From Conexibacter arvalis (lineage in GTDB: Bacteria > Actinomycetota > Thermoleophilia > Solirubrobacterales > Solirubrobacteraceae): DNA of 64,000 nucleotides. The stretch spans positions 186,001-250,000 of the forward strand of contig NZ_JACHNU010000005.1 of NCBI RefSeq assembly GCF_014199525.1, in the 5' to 3' direction. This document shows, one piece after another, positions 1 to 8,309 of this stretch. Position 1 is the first letter of the stretch; each line of letters begins with the position of its first letter. A program made the translations under genes and the position numbers. The notes beneath the pieces were generated by a model, which saw nothing but the letters and a program-made list of their open reading frames with translations, ran no database searches and had not been told where the DNA came from.

Positions 1-1086
1 ATGGAGGAGACCTTCAGGGAGGTCGGCGCCGAGTTCGCGCTGCGCTTCCCCGACCCGGCGAACGTCTTCCGCGTCGGCGGCAAGACGGTCAACCCGGCGA
101 AGGGCGGCTGGGCCTTCCTGCTCGACCGGATCACGAAGAAGGGCGCGAAGGTCCTCACCCAGCTCGGCAGCGCCAAGCGCGGCGACTACCCCGAGGAGCA
201 GCTGACGCTCGAGCAGTGGATCGCCAGAGCGACCTCCAACGAGACGGTCCACCGCCTCTTCCGCAACCTCGCCGCCGCGATCTTCGCCGTCAACGCCGAC
301 GAGATCCCGGCGAAGGCGTTCCTGACGTACTTCATGGAGAAGGGGGCCTTCCGCAAGTTCGGCTTCCACCCCGACGGGACGATCGGCGTCTGCCGGGCGC
401 TCGCCGACGTCGTCGAGCGCGACGGCGGCCGCATCTGGCTGGAGAGCGAGGTCGTCGCGCTGCACAGCGAGGAGGGCCGCGTCACCGGCGCGACGATCCG
501 CCGCGGCGGCGAGGAGATCGAGGTCGGCTGCGCCGCCGTCGTCTCCAACGCCGGCCCCGACGCGACGATCGCGCTCGCCGGCGAGGAGGCGCTCGGCGCC
601 GACTACGTCGCCTCGATCCGCAGGCTGTCGAAGCCGACCGCCAACTTCATCATCCACGTCGCCAGCGACGAGCCGCTGCTCGACACGCCCGGGCTGATCG
701 TCTTCTCCAACACCGAGCGCGTCTGCAACGCCGGCAACATGACCGCGACCTGCCCCGAGCTGGCGCCGGAGGGCAAGCACCTGACCGTCGTCTACGCGGT
801 GCCGCGGCCGGCGGTCGGCCCGTTCGACGCGGAGCGCGAGCTGCAGCTGTCGCTCGACGAGCTGCGCGCCGAGCTGCCGGGGATGGCCGAGGCGGAGGTG
901 ATCGACGCGCGCGTCATGCAGGGCGACTGGCCGGCGCAGCGGGCGCTCTCCGGCTACGAGATGCCGCGCGAGACACCGCTCGACAACCTCTGGAACGTCG
1001 GCGACGGCGTGCGCGACTATGGCAGCGGCGGCACCCAGTCGTGCGCGGAGACCGCGCGCGACGTCGTCGCGGAGATCCTTGGATGA
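1..1086 (+). CDS. NAD(P)/FAD-dependent oxidoreductase (phytoene-desaturase-like), 5' end missing
   Basis: This is the C-terminal part of a flavin amine-oxidase/phytoene-desaturase-type protein. The visible 361 residues lack the N-terminal Rossmann GxGxxG that these enzymes need, so the real start lies upstream of the window and the ATG at position 1 is probably internal. Supporting motifs are the second FAD-contact strand (AAVVSNAGPDATIAL, about residues 179-193) and the C-terminal FAD loop NLWNVGDGV near residue 328. The stop overlaps the next ATG by 4 bases, so it is translated with the CoA transferase and hydratases that follow. Its likely role is oxidation of a ring or acyl intermediate in the catabolic operon; the substrate is unknown. 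Confidence 0.75.
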   Translation: MEETFREVGAEFALRFPDPANVFRVGGKTVNPAKGGWAFLLDRITKKGAKVLTQLGSAKRGDYPEEQLTLEQWIARATSNETVHRLFRNLAAAIFAVNADEIPAKAFLTYFMEKGAFRKFGFHPDGTIGVCRALADVVERDGGRIWLESEVVALHSEEGRVTGATIRRGGEEIEVGCAAVVSNAGPDATIALAGEEALGADYVASIRRLSKPTANFIIHVASDEPLLDTPGLIVFSNTERVCNAGNMTATCPELAPEGKHLTVVYAVPRPAVGPFDAERELQLSLDELRAELPGMAEAEVIDARVMQGDWPAQRALSGYEMPRETPLDNLWNVGDGVRDYGSGGTQSCAETARDVVAEILG

Positions 1087-2318
1087 GCGGCGTGCTGTCG
1101 GGCATGCGCGTCGTCGAGGGCTCCGCGTTCGTCGCGGCGCCGCTCGGCGGCATGACGCTCGCCCAGCTCGGCGCCGACGTGATCCGCTTCGACCAGATCG
1201 GCGGCGGCCTCGACCGCGACCGCTGGCCCCTCGCCCCCGACGGTCAGAGCCTCTTCTGGGCCGGGTTGAACAAGGGGAAGCGGTCGATCCAGCTCGACCT
1301 CCGCTCCGACGAGGGGCGCGAGCTGGCGCAGGCGCTGATCACCGCGTCGGGCGAGGACGCCGGCCTCTTCCTGACCAACTTCCCCGCGCGCGGCTGGCTC
1401 GCCCACGACGTGCTGCAGGCGCGCCGCCGCGACCTCGTGATGGTCGCGCTGACCGGCAACCCGGACGGCTCCAGCGAGGTCGACTACACCGTCAACCCCG
1501 CGACCGGGTTCCCGTGGGCGACCGGCCCGCGCAACCTCGCCGAGCCGCTCAACAGCGTGCTGCCGGCGTGGGACGTGGCGATGGGCACGCTGGCGACGAC
1601 CGGACTGCTCGCCGCCGAGCGGCGGCGAGCGCGGACCGGGGAGGGGACGCTGGTGCGGCTGGCGCTCTCCGACGTCGCCTTCGCGATGGTCGGCAACCTC
1701 GGCCGCATCGCCGAGGCGCAGCTCGGCGGCCGCGACCAGCCCAAGGACGGCAACTACCTCTACGGCGCCTTCGGCCACGACTTCGAGACCCGCGACGGCC
1801 GGCGCGTGATGGTCGTCGCGCTGACGGCGCGGCAGTGGCGGGCGCTGCAGGACGTGACCGGGCTCCACGAGGCGTGTGCGAGCGTCGAGCGGGCGACGGG
1901 GTACGACCTCGGCACCGAGGCCGGTCGCTTCGAGGGGCGGGACCTGATCGCCGCGCTGCTACGGCCGTGGTTCGCGCAGCGCGAGATGCGCGAGATCCGC
2001 GTCGCGTTCGCCGGCACCGGCGTCTCGTGGGGGCCGTACCAGACGTTCAAGCAGCTGGTCGAGGAGGACGATCGCTGCTCGACCGCCAACCCGCTCTTCA
2101 GCGAGGTCGAGCATCCCGGCCTGGGCAGGTACCTGATGCCCGGCTCGCCGCTGCACTTCGCCGACCTGGAGCGCCAGCCGGCGCGCCGCGCGCCGCTGCT
2201 GGGCGAGCACACCGAGGAGATCCTCGCGGAGGTGCTCGGCTGCGGCGACGCCGAGATCGGCCGGCTGCTGGAGCGCGGCGTCGTCGCCGGAACACGAGAG
2301 AGGAGCACGGTCGCATGA
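1083..2318 (+). CDS. CaiB/BaiF (family III) CoA transferase
   Basis: This 411-residue protein has the normal length and fold signature of family III CoA transferases: an N-terminal segment reading GMRVVEGSAFVAAPLGGMTLAQ with GADVIRFDQIGGG close behind, and GxNxGKRSIQLDLRS-type sequence near residue 60. The family moves CoA between a donor thioester and an acid, with an aspartyl-CoA intermediate; an Asp in the VDYTVNPATGFPW stretch near residue 137 is the likely catalytic one. It overlaps its neighbours at both ends (ATGA type), so it belongs to the same transcript as the oxidoreductase and hydratases. It probably activates the acid that this pathway degrades. Confidence 0.88.
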   Translation: MSGVLSGMRVVEGSAFVAAPLGGMTLAQLGADVIRFDQIGGGLDRDRWPLAPDGQSLFWAGLNKGKRSIQLDLRSDEGRELAQALITASGEDAGLFLTNFPARGWLAHDVLQARRRDLVMVALTGNPDGSSEVDYTVNPATGFPWATGPRNLAEPLNSVLPAWDVAMGTLATTGLLAAERRRARTGEGTLVRLALSDVAFAMVGNLGRIAEAQLGGRDQPKDGNYLYGAFGHDFETRDGRRVMVVALTARQWRALQDVTGLHEACASVERATGYDLGTEAGRFEGRDLIAALLRPWFAQREMREIRVAFAGTGVSWGPYQTFKQLVEEDDRCSTANPLFSEVEHPGLGRYLMPGSPLHFADLERQPARRAPLLGEHTEEILAEVLGCGDAEIGRLLERGVVAGTRERSTVA

Positions 2319-3085
2319 GCGGCGAGCAACCCGTCCTGACGCAGGTGGCCGACGGCGTCGGCCGCATCACGCTCAACCGCCCGCAGGCGATGAACGCGAT
2401 CACGGTCGAGCTGGCCGAGGGCCTGGCGGCCGCGCTGGAAGCGCTGGCGCCGGAGGTCGCCGTGATCGAGATCCGCGGCGCCGGCGGCAACTTCTGCGTC
2501 GGCGGCGACTTCAAGCAGCTGGAGGCGCTGCGGGCGCGGGGCCCGGAGGCGATGGCGGAGCTGTTCGCCGCCTTCGGGCGCGCCTGCGCGCTCGTCGCGA
2601 CGGTCGAGGTGCCGGTCGTGGCGGTCGTCGAGGGCTACGCGATGGCCGGCGGGTTCGAGCTGATGCAGGCAGCCGATCTCGCGCTCGTCGCCGAGGAGGC
2701 GAAGCTCGCCGACAACCATTCGAACTTCGGCCAGGTGCCCGGCGGCGGCGGCTCGCAGCTGCTGCCGCGGCTGGTCGGCCGGCAGCGCGCGAGCGCGCAC
2801 ATCCTGCTCGGCGAGCGGCTCTCCGGCGCGGAGGCGGCGGCGTGGGGGCTGGCCCACCGGGCCGTGCCGGCAGCGCGGCTCGACGCGGTCGCGGCCGAGG
2901 TGGTCGCGAGGCTCGCCGGCAAGTCGCGGGCGGCGCAGGCGCGCACGAAGCGGCTGATCCGCGAGGGCCTCGAGCTGCCGCTCGCCGACGGGCTCGCGCT
3001 CGAGCGCCGGGTCGTCGTCGAGCACCTGACGGGTGAGGATGCCGGCGCGGGGATCGCGTCGTTCACAGGCGGAGGGAGAACGTGA
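2315..3085 (+). CDS. Enoyl-CoA hydratase/isomerase family protein
   Basis: This 256-residue crotonase-fold protein has the oxyanion-hole segments GGNFCVGGDFKQL and GYAMAGGFELMQAADLAL and a VPGGGGSQLLPRLVG loop. The first catalytic Glu of classical hydratases is present (GGFEL), but the second, normally in a PE-x-x-x-G context, is replaced in ADNHSNFGQVPGGGG. Activity may therefore be isomerase, hydrolase or retro-Claisen type rather than plain hydration. The ATG overlaps the stop of the CoA transferase. A GGAGGGA ribosome-binding site for the next gene lies inside its last codons. Confidence 0.85.
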   Translation: MSGEQPVLTQVADGVGRITLNRPQAMNAITVELAEGLAAALEALAPEVAVIEIRGAGGNFCVGGDFKQLEALRARGPEAMAELFAAFGRACALVATVEVPVVAVVEGYAMAGGFELMQAADLALVAEEAKLADNHSNFGQVPGGGGSQLLPRLVGRQRASAHILLGERLSGAEAAAWGLAHRAVPAARLDAVAAEVVARLAGKSRAAQARTKRLIREGLELPLADGLALERRVVVEHLTGEDAGAGIASFTGGGRT

Positions 3086-3891
3086 TGTCCGAGACGCTGA
3101 TCGCCGACGGGCCGGTCCTGCTCGAGCTCGACGGCGCCGTCGCGCACCTGCGCTTCAACCGGCCGGAGGCCTCCAACGGCCTCGACGTGCCGCTGCTGCG
3201 CGCGCTGTATGAGGCGGTGATGCGGATCCACGGCGAGCCGCGCGCCCGCGCGGTGCTGGTGACCGGGGAGGGGAGGCACTTCTGCGCCGGCGGCGACGTC
3301 AAGACCTTCGCCGCCAAGGGCGAGGCGCTGCCCGACTACCTGCGCGAGGCGACCAGCTGGCTGCAGATCTCCGCCTCGGCGCTGATCCGGCTGCGGGCGC
3401 CGGTGATCGCCGCCGTCCACGGCTTCGCGGCCGGCGGCGGCGGGCTCGGGCTGGTCTGCGCCTCCGATCTCGTGATCGCCGAGCGCTCGGCGACGTTCAT
3501 GCTCGGCGCGACGCGCGTCGGGATGGCGCCCGACGCCGGCGGCTCGGTCACGCTGACCCATCTCGTCGGCTTCCGCAAGGCGATGGAGATCGCGCTCACC
3601 AACCCGGCGATCGAGGCAGAGGAGGCGCTGCGGATCGGGCTGATCACGCGCGTCGTCGACGACGGCGCCGCGCGCGCGGAGGGGATGGCGCTCGCGCGCG
3701 AGCTGGCCGCCGGGCCGACGCTCGCCTACGGGCAGACGAAGCGGCTGCTGTGGGAGGGCCTCGGCGCGACGGTCGAGGCGCGGCTGCCCGACGAGGCGCG
3801 GACGGTCGCCGAGCTGTCGGGGAGCGAGGACGCGCGCGAGGGCCTCGCGGCGGTGATCGAGCGGCGCGCGCCGGAGTACCGGGGCCGATGA
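3085..3891 (+). CDS. Enoyl-CoA hydratase/isomerase family protein (PaaG-like)
   Basis: A second crotonase-fold protein of 268 residues. HFCAGGDVKTFAAKG and GFAAGGGGLGLVCASDLVI form the oxyanion hole, and RVGMAPDAGGSVTL is the loop found in PaaG-like isomerases and ring-opening relatives. The Glu at the GGGCEL position is Gly here, so it is unlikely to be an ordinary hydratase. I chose the ATG at 3085 over the in-frame GTG at 3082 because a strong GGAGGGA lies 8 bases before it. Two diverged paralogues side by side suggest successive steps such as isomerisation and ring cleavage of a CoA thioester. Confidence 0.84.
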   Translation: MSETLIADGPVLLELDGAVAHLRFNRPEASNGLDVPLLRALYEAVMRIHGEPRARAVLVTGEGRHFCAGGDVKTFAAKGEALPDYLREATSWLQISASALIRLRAPVIAAVHGFAAGGGGLGLVCASDLVIAERSATFMLGATRVGMAPDAGGSVTLTHLVGFRKAMEIALTNPAIEAEEALRIGLITRVVDDGAARAEGMALARELAAGPTLAYGQTKRLLWEGLGATVEARLPDEARTVAELSGSEDAREGLAAVIERRAPEYRGR

Positions 3892-4598
3892 GACGCACGG
3901 CACTGGTGACCGGCGGCTCGTACGGCATCGGCGCCGCGATCGCGGAGCGCCTCGTCGCCGACGGCGCGGAGGTGATCCTCACCGGCCGCAAGCTCGACGC
4001 GGCGCGGCAGCAGGCGGAGCGGATCGGCGCGCGCGCCGTCGCCTTCGACGTCGCCGACCACGCCGCGACCGTCGCGGCGATCGAGCGGCTCGGCCCCGTC
4101 GACATCCTCGTCAACAACGCCGGCGCCGATCACTTCGGCTGGTTCACGCAGGTCCCCTACGAGACGTGGAAGCGGATTCTCGCCGTCAACCTCGACGGCG
4201 TGCTGTCGTGCACGCAGGCGGTGCTGCCCGGGATGCAGGAGAGCGGCTGGGGGCGGATCGTCACGGTCGGCTCGGAGGCCGGCCGGATCGGCTCGAAGGG
4301 CAACGCCGCCTACGCGGCGGCCAAGGGCGCGGTGATCGCCTTCACGAAGTCGATCGCGCGCGAGAACGCGCGCTTCGCGATCACCGCCAACGTCTGCTCG
4401 CCGGGGCCGATCGAGACGCCGCTGCTGCGCGAGATGAGCGAGCACGCGATCGCGGTCGTGACCGAGCAGACGCAGCTGAAGCGGCTCGGGACGCCGCAGG
4501 AGGTCGCCGCCGCCGTCTCGTTCCTGGTCTCGGAGGAGGCGTCGTACGTCACCGGCGAGAACCTCGGCGTCTCCGGCGGGATGGCGCTCGGCGGTTGA
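3888..4598 (+). CDS. Short-chain dehydrogenase/reductase
   Basis: A classical 236-residue SDR. The nucleotide-binding motif TGGSYGIG is at residues 8-15, NNAG follows near residue 70, a Ser lies in TVGSEAG near residue 124, and the catalytic YAAAK is near residue 137. It reduces or oxidises a hydroxy/keto group with NAD(P)H. The ATG overlaps the stop of the preceding hydratase, making it the last gene of the first polycistron. In this setting it would suit 3-hydroxyacyl-CoA or cis-dihydrodiol oxidation; the latter is attractive because a Rieske dioxygenase follows directly. Confidence 0.88.
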   Translation: MRRTALVTGGSYGIGAAIAERLVADGAEVILTGRKLDAARQQAERIGARAVAFDVADHAATVAAIERLGPVDILVNNAGADHFGWFTQVPYETWKRILAVNLDGVLSCTQAVLPGMQESGWGRIVTVGSEAGRIGSKGNAAYAAAKGAVIAFTKSIARENARFAITANVCSPGPIETPLLREMSEHAIAVVTEQTQLKRLGTPQEVAAAVSFLVSEEASYVTGENLGVSGGMALGG

Positions 4599-4600
4599 TC

Positions 4601-4642
4601 GGACATCTTGTTCGGACACACTGTCCATTTTCGTGTTAGGAT
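4601..4642 (+). promoter_or_regulatory. Promoter and candidate operator for the dioxygenase operon
   Basis: The 51-bp gap before the dioxygenase alpha gene has a -35-like CGGACA (4613-4618), 18 bp of spacer and a -10-like TAGGAT (4637-4642). This places transcription start at the ATG at 4650 and predicts a leaderless mRNA. A perfect inverted repeat GGACA-CAC-TGTCC (4614-4626) overlaps the -35, and a further GGACA lies at 4601-4605, as expected for repressor control. No regulator gene is adjacent. The gap is notably AT-richer than its surroundings. Confidence 0.5.
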
Positions 4643-4649
4643 GGAGCGC

Positions 4650-5915
4650 ATGAGTACTGTCGACGCCACAGCCGGATGGGATCGGCTCATCGAGCACGAC
4701 CGCGTCCACGGCTCGCTCTACACCGACCCGGCGATCTACGAGGCCGAGCTCGAGCGGATCTGGTACCGGACGTGGGTCTTCGTCGGCCACGTCAGCGAGG
4801 TGCCGGAGCCCAACGACTACGTCGTCAAGTCGATCGGACCCCAGCCGGTGATCATGACCCGCGACAAGCAGGGCGAGATCCACCTGCTGCTCAACCGCTG
4901 CACCCACCGGGCCAACCTCGTCTGCGACGCCCCGAGAGGCAACTCGAGCGCCTTCCGCTGCCCGTACCACGGCTGGACCTTCTCGAACACGGGGAGACTG
5001 CTCGGCTACCCGTTCAACAGCGGCTACGACGGGCGCGAGGCGAAGCGGGAGCTCGGCCTCGGGCGGGTGGCGCGGATCGGCATCTACGAGGGCTTCGTCT
5101 TCGGCTCCTTCGCGGAGGAGGGGCCGACGCTGCTGGAGCACCTCGGCGCGGCGCGGGAGGCGCTCGACCGCCTCGTCGCGCTGTCGCCGAGCGGCGAGCT
5201 CGACCTGAGCGCCGGCTGGCTCCAGCACAAGGTGAAGGCGAACTGGAAGATGCTGGTCGAGAACGAGACCGACGGCTACCACCCGCAGTTCGTCCACTCG
5301 TCGATCTTCAGCGTCGCGCAGAGCGGCATCGGCGAGCTCTACGGCGAGGAGTCGACGGCGCTGTCGCGCGACCTCGGCAACGGCCACACCGAGAACGACC
5401 TGCGGCCGGAGTTCCGTCGCATCGGGCAGCCGCTCGGCTGGTTCGGGACGACGCCCGACCGCGTGCCCGACTACGTCGCGCAGCTGGAGGCGGCGAAGGG
5501 GGTCGAGCAGGCGCGCGAGCTGCTGATCGACGGCTCGCCGCACGTGATGCTGTTCCCGAACCTCTTCATCGCGGAGATCCAGCTGTTCGTGATCCAGCCG
5601 CTGGCGGTCGACGAGACCGTCCAGCACGTCACCGCGGTCCAGTACAAGGGCGCGCCGGACATGAACCGCCGGATGCTGCAGCAGACGATCGGGTCGGTCG
5701 GCCCGGCCGGCTTCCTGCTCGCCGACGACTCCGAGATGTACGAGCGCAACCAGCGCGGCGTCCACGCCCGCTCGCCGGAGTGGGTCGTGCTCAAGCGCGG
5801 GACGCACCGCGAGCGCCTCGACGAGGACGGCCACCTCGTCGGCGACGCGACCGACGAGGTCCCGCAGCGCGCGATCTGGAGGCACTACCGCCGGCTGATG
5901 GAGGCGGGGGCATGA
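4650..5915 (+). CDS. Aromatic-ring-hydroxylating dioxygenase, Rieske alpha subunit
   Basis: This 421-residue protein has the Rieske [2Fe-2S] ligands C84-x-H86 and C104-x2-H107 (CTH and CPYHGW). The mononuclear-iron segment NETDGYHPQFVH contains bridging Asp208, His211 and His216. It is the catalytic subunit of a ring-hydroxylating oxygenase that adds O2 to an aromatic acid or hydrocarbon. In-frame starts exist at 4608 (TTG), 4641 (ATG) and 4650 (ATG); I favour 4650 because a -10 element ends 7 bases upstream. The beta subunit, reductase and ferredoxin follow in one overlapping operon, so all electron-transfer components are local. The substrate cannot be read from sequence. Confidence 0.93.
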   Translation: MSTVDATAGWDRLIEHDRVHGSLYTDPAIYEAELERIWYRTWVFVGHVSEVPEPNDYVVKSIGPQPVIMTRDKQGEIHLLLNRCTHRANLVCDAPRGNSSAFRCPYHGWTFSNTGRLLGYPFNSGYDGREAKRELGLGRVARIGIYEGFVFGSFAEEGPTLLEHLGAAREALDRLVALSPSGELDLSAGWLQHKVKANWKMLVENETDGYHPQFVHSSIFSVAQSGIGELYGEESTALSRDLGNGHTENDLRPEFRRIGQPLGWFGTTPDRVPDYVAQLEAAKGVEQARELLIDGSPHVMLFPNLFIAEIQLFVIQPLAVDETVQHVTAVQYKGAPDMNRRMLQQTIGSVGPAGFLLADDSEMYERNQRGVHARSPEWVVLKRGTHRERLDEDGHLVGDATDEVPQRAIWRHYRRLMEAGA

Positions 5916-6409
5916 GCGGCGCGACGGTGAACCGCGACCTGCTGCTGGAGGTCGAGCAGTTCGTCTACCGCGAGGCGCGGATGCAGGACGAGCACGACTA
6001 CGACGGGTGGGAGGCGCTCTGGACCGACGACGCGCTCTACTGGGTGCCGGCCAACGGCGACGCGATCGACCCGACGAGGGAGATGTCGATCATCTTCGAC
6101 AACCGCTCGCGGATCGCGACGCGCGTCAAGCAGCTGAAGACCGGCAAGCGCCACGCGCAGGCGCCGCCGTCGCGGACCCGCCGGGTCGTCTCCAACGTCG
6201 AGCTGCTCGACGGCGCGGGCGACGGCGGCGAGCTGGTCGTCGGCGCGAACTTCGTCCTCTACGAGTCGCGCGAGCGCGGCGTCACGCTGTGGGCGGGCCG
6301 CAGCACGTACAGGCTGCGCCCGACCGGCGACGGTCTGCGGATGGCGTACAAGAAGATCGAGCTGGTCAACAACGACCGCGCGATCTTCACGCTCGCGTTC
6401 CTGATCTGA
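5912..6409 (+). CDS. Aromatic-ring-hydroxylating dioxygenase, beta subunit
   Basis: A 165-residue protein of the SnoaL/NTF2-like small-subunit family. Typical features are LLLEVEQFVYREARMQDEHDY, the DDALYWVP strand and the C-terminal YKKIELVNND. Beta subunits carry no metal and hold the alpha subunits in the alpha3beta3 oxygenase. It starts inside the stop of the alpha gene (ATGA), consistent with equal expression. Confidence 0.92.
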   Translation: MSGATVNRDLLLEVEQFVYREARMQDEHDYDGWEALWTDDALYWVPANGDAIDPTREMSIIFDNRSRIATRVKQLKTGKRHAQAPPSRTRRVVSNVELLDGAGDGGELVVGANFVLYESRERGVTLWAGRSTYRLRPTGDGLRMAYKKIELVNNDRAIFTLAFLI

Positions 6410-6639
6410 TGGGCGTCGGGGAGGTCGTCAGCGAGTTCGCGGCGGTCGCGGTGTCGATCGACCACGAGGGCAACGGTCCGCGGCTGCGGATCGAGGATCT
6501 CAAGACCGGCCACGTCGGCTACCTCGACGCGCTCGAGCTGGAGACGCTGGCGTGGCTGCCCGAGGGCGCGCTCCACCCGCTGCTCGACCCGTCGCTGCAC
6601 CGCTGGCGCAAGCCGGCGCCGAACGGAGGCCATCACTGA
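6409..6639 (+). CDS. Small conserved-looking protein in the dioxygenase operon
   Basis: A 76-residue protein locked between the dioxygenase beta subunit and the reductase by ATGA-type overlaps at both ends, which makes it a real gene rather than a chance frame. It has no Cys pair, membrane segment or signal peptide, and reads like a small beta-rich domain (EFAAVAVSIDHEGNGPRLRI) followed by a Trp- and Pro-containing tail (LAWLPEGALHPLLD). I do not recognise the family. By position it may help assemble the oxygenase or couple the ferredoxin; that is inference only. Confidence 0.6.
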   Translation: MGVGEVVSEFAAVAVSIDHEGNGPRLRIEDLKTGHVGYLDALELETLAWLPEGALHPLLDPSLHRWRKPAPNGGHH

Positions 6640-8000
6640 TGCGGATTGCGATCGTCGGGGCGGGGCCGTCGGGCTTCTTCGCCGCCGGCCATCTCCTCGC
6701 CGCAGGGCACGAGGTCGACCTCTTCGACCGCCTGCCGACGCCGTGGGGGCTGGTGCGCGGCGGCGTCGCGCCCGACCACCCGAACATCAAGTCGGTCTCG
6801 CGCGTCTTCGAGAAGATCGCGAGCCGGCCGGGCTTCCGCTTCTTCGGCAACGTCGAGGTCGGCCGCGACGTCGCGCACGAGCAACTGCTCGACTGGCACC
6901 ACGCCGTCGTCTACGCCGTCGGCACGGCGATCGACCGGCGCAGCGGCGTGCCGGGCGAGGAGCTGCCGGGGTCGCACTCGGCGACCGAGTTCGTCGGCTG
7001 GTACAACGGCCACCCGGACTTCCGCGACCGCCGCTTCGACCTCTCCGGCGAGCGCGCGATCGTGATCGGCAACGGCAACGTCGCGATCGACGTCGCGCGG
7101 ATGCTGACGCTGACGGGCGACGAGCTGGCGGTCACCGACGCCGCCGATCACGCGATCGAGGCGCTCGCCGCGTCGCGGATCCGCGAGATCGTCGTGCTCG
7201 GCCGGCGCGGCCCGCACCAGGCGGCCTTCACCAACCCGGAGCTGCTCGAGCTGGGCGAGCTGAGCGATGCCGACGTCGTCGTCGATCCTCGCGATCTGGA
7301 GGTCGACCCGCTCGTCGCCGACGCCGAGCTCGACGAGACGGTCGAGCAGACGCTGGAGATCCTTGGCGGCTACGCGCGGCGGCGGCCGTCGGCGGCGGCG
7401 CGCAAGCGCGTCGTGCTGCGCTTCCTCGCCTCGCCGGTCGAGCTCGTCGGCGACGGGCGGGTGGAGGCGGTGAGGGTCGTCCGCAACCGCCTCGTGCGCG
7501 ACGAGCGGGGCGTCGTGCGGGCGCAGCCGACCGAGGTGACGGAGGAGCTGCCCGCCGGGATCGTCTTCCGCGCGATCGGCTACCGGGGCGTCGCGGTTCC
7601 GGGCCTCCCGTTCGACGAGCGGAGCGGCCTGATCCCCAACGACGGCCGCGGTCGCGTGACCGGCGCCGCGCGCACCTACGTCGCCGGCTGGATCAAGCGC
7701 GGCCCGTCCGGCGTGATCGGGACGAACAAGAGATGCGCGATCGACACGGCGAAGGCGCTGCTGGAGGACGCCGAGGCCGGCGTGCTCGGCAGCCGCCCGG
7801 TGCCGGAGGCCGACGCGGTGGAGCGGGCGCTGCGCGAGCGGGTGCCCGACCTCGTCGACCAGGCCGGCTGGCAGTCGATCGACGCCGCCGAGCGCGCCGC
7901 CGGCGAGCCCGCCGGCCGGCCGCGCGTGAAGCTGACGACGGTCGCCGAGCTGCTGCAGGCGGCGGGGGCGGCGGCCGGGAAGGAGGCCGCACTGCGATGA
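6639..8000 (+). CDS. Ferredoxin-NADP+ reductase, adrenodoxin-reductase/FprA type
   Basis: This 453-residue flavoprotein begins with the FAD-binding IAIVGAGPSGFFAA. It continues with TPWGLVRGGVAPDHPNIK, diagnostic of the FprA/adrenodoxin reductase family, then the NADPH-binding IGNGNVAIDVARML near residue 147 and VAGWIKRGPSGVIGTNK near residue 348. It passes electrons from NADPH to the ferredoxin encoded next, which would supply the Rieske oxygenase. It overlaps the small protein upstream and the ferredoxin downstream by 4 bases each. Confidence 0.92.
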   Translation: MRIAIVGAGPSGFFAAGHLLAAGHEVDLFDRLPTPWGLVRGGVAPDHPNIKSVSRVFEKIASRPGFRFFGNVEVGRDVAHEQLLDWHHAVVYAVGTAIDRRSGVPGEELPGSHSATEFVGWYNGHPDFRDRRFDLSGERAIVIGNGNVAIDVARMLTLTGDELAVTDAADHAIEALAASRIREIVVLGRRGPHQAAFTNPELLELGELSDADVVVDPRDLEVDPLVADAELDETVEQTLEILGGYARRRPSAAARKRVVLRFLASPVELVGDGRVEAVRVVRNRLVRDERGVVRAQPTEVTEELPAGIVFRAIGYRGVAVPGLPFDERSGLIPNDGRGRVTGAARTYVAGWIKRGPSGVIGTNKRCAIDTAKALLEDAEAGVLGSRPVPEADAVERALRERVPDLVDQAGWQSIDAAERAAGEPAGRPRVKLTTVAELLQAAGAAAGKEAALR

Positions 8001-8257
8001 GCTACGTGATCACCGACAGATGCGTCGGCAACAAGGACGCCTCCTGCACCGAGGTCTGCCCCGTCGACTGCATCCACCCGACCCCCGACGAAGCGGGCTT
8101 CGCGGAGGCCGAGATGCTCTACATCGATCCGGGCGAGTGCATCGACTGCGACGCCTGCTTCGAGTCCTGCCCCGTCAAGGCGATCTACCCGAAGGGCCAG
8201 CTTCCCGCCGACCTCGTCCACTTCGCCGAGATCAACGCGGCGAGGTTCGCGGCGTGA
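7997..8257 (+). CDS. fdxA: 7Fe (3Fe-4S/4Fe-4S) ferredoxin
   Basis: An 86-residue ferredoxin. Cysteines at 9, 17, 21, 25, 48, 51, 54 and 58 match the Azotobacter FdI/FdxA arrangement. The Cys that would be the fourth ligand of the first cluster (position 12) is Asn, so I expect a [3Fe-4S] on C9/C17/C58 and a [4Fe-4S] on C21/C48/C51/C54. A GGGAAGGAGG ribosome-binding site precedes the ATG, which overlaps the reductase stop. It is the last gene of the operon and the probable electron donor to the dioxygenase. Confidence 0.92.
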   Translation: MSYVITDRCVGNKDASCTEVCPVDCIHPTPDEAGFAEAEMLYIDPGECIDCDACFESCPVKAIYPKGQLPADLVHFAEINAARFAA

Positions 8258-8309
8258 GCGCGGGCGGGCGAGGAGGGGAAGATCCGCTCGTCCTGGCCGA
8301 GCTGCGCGG

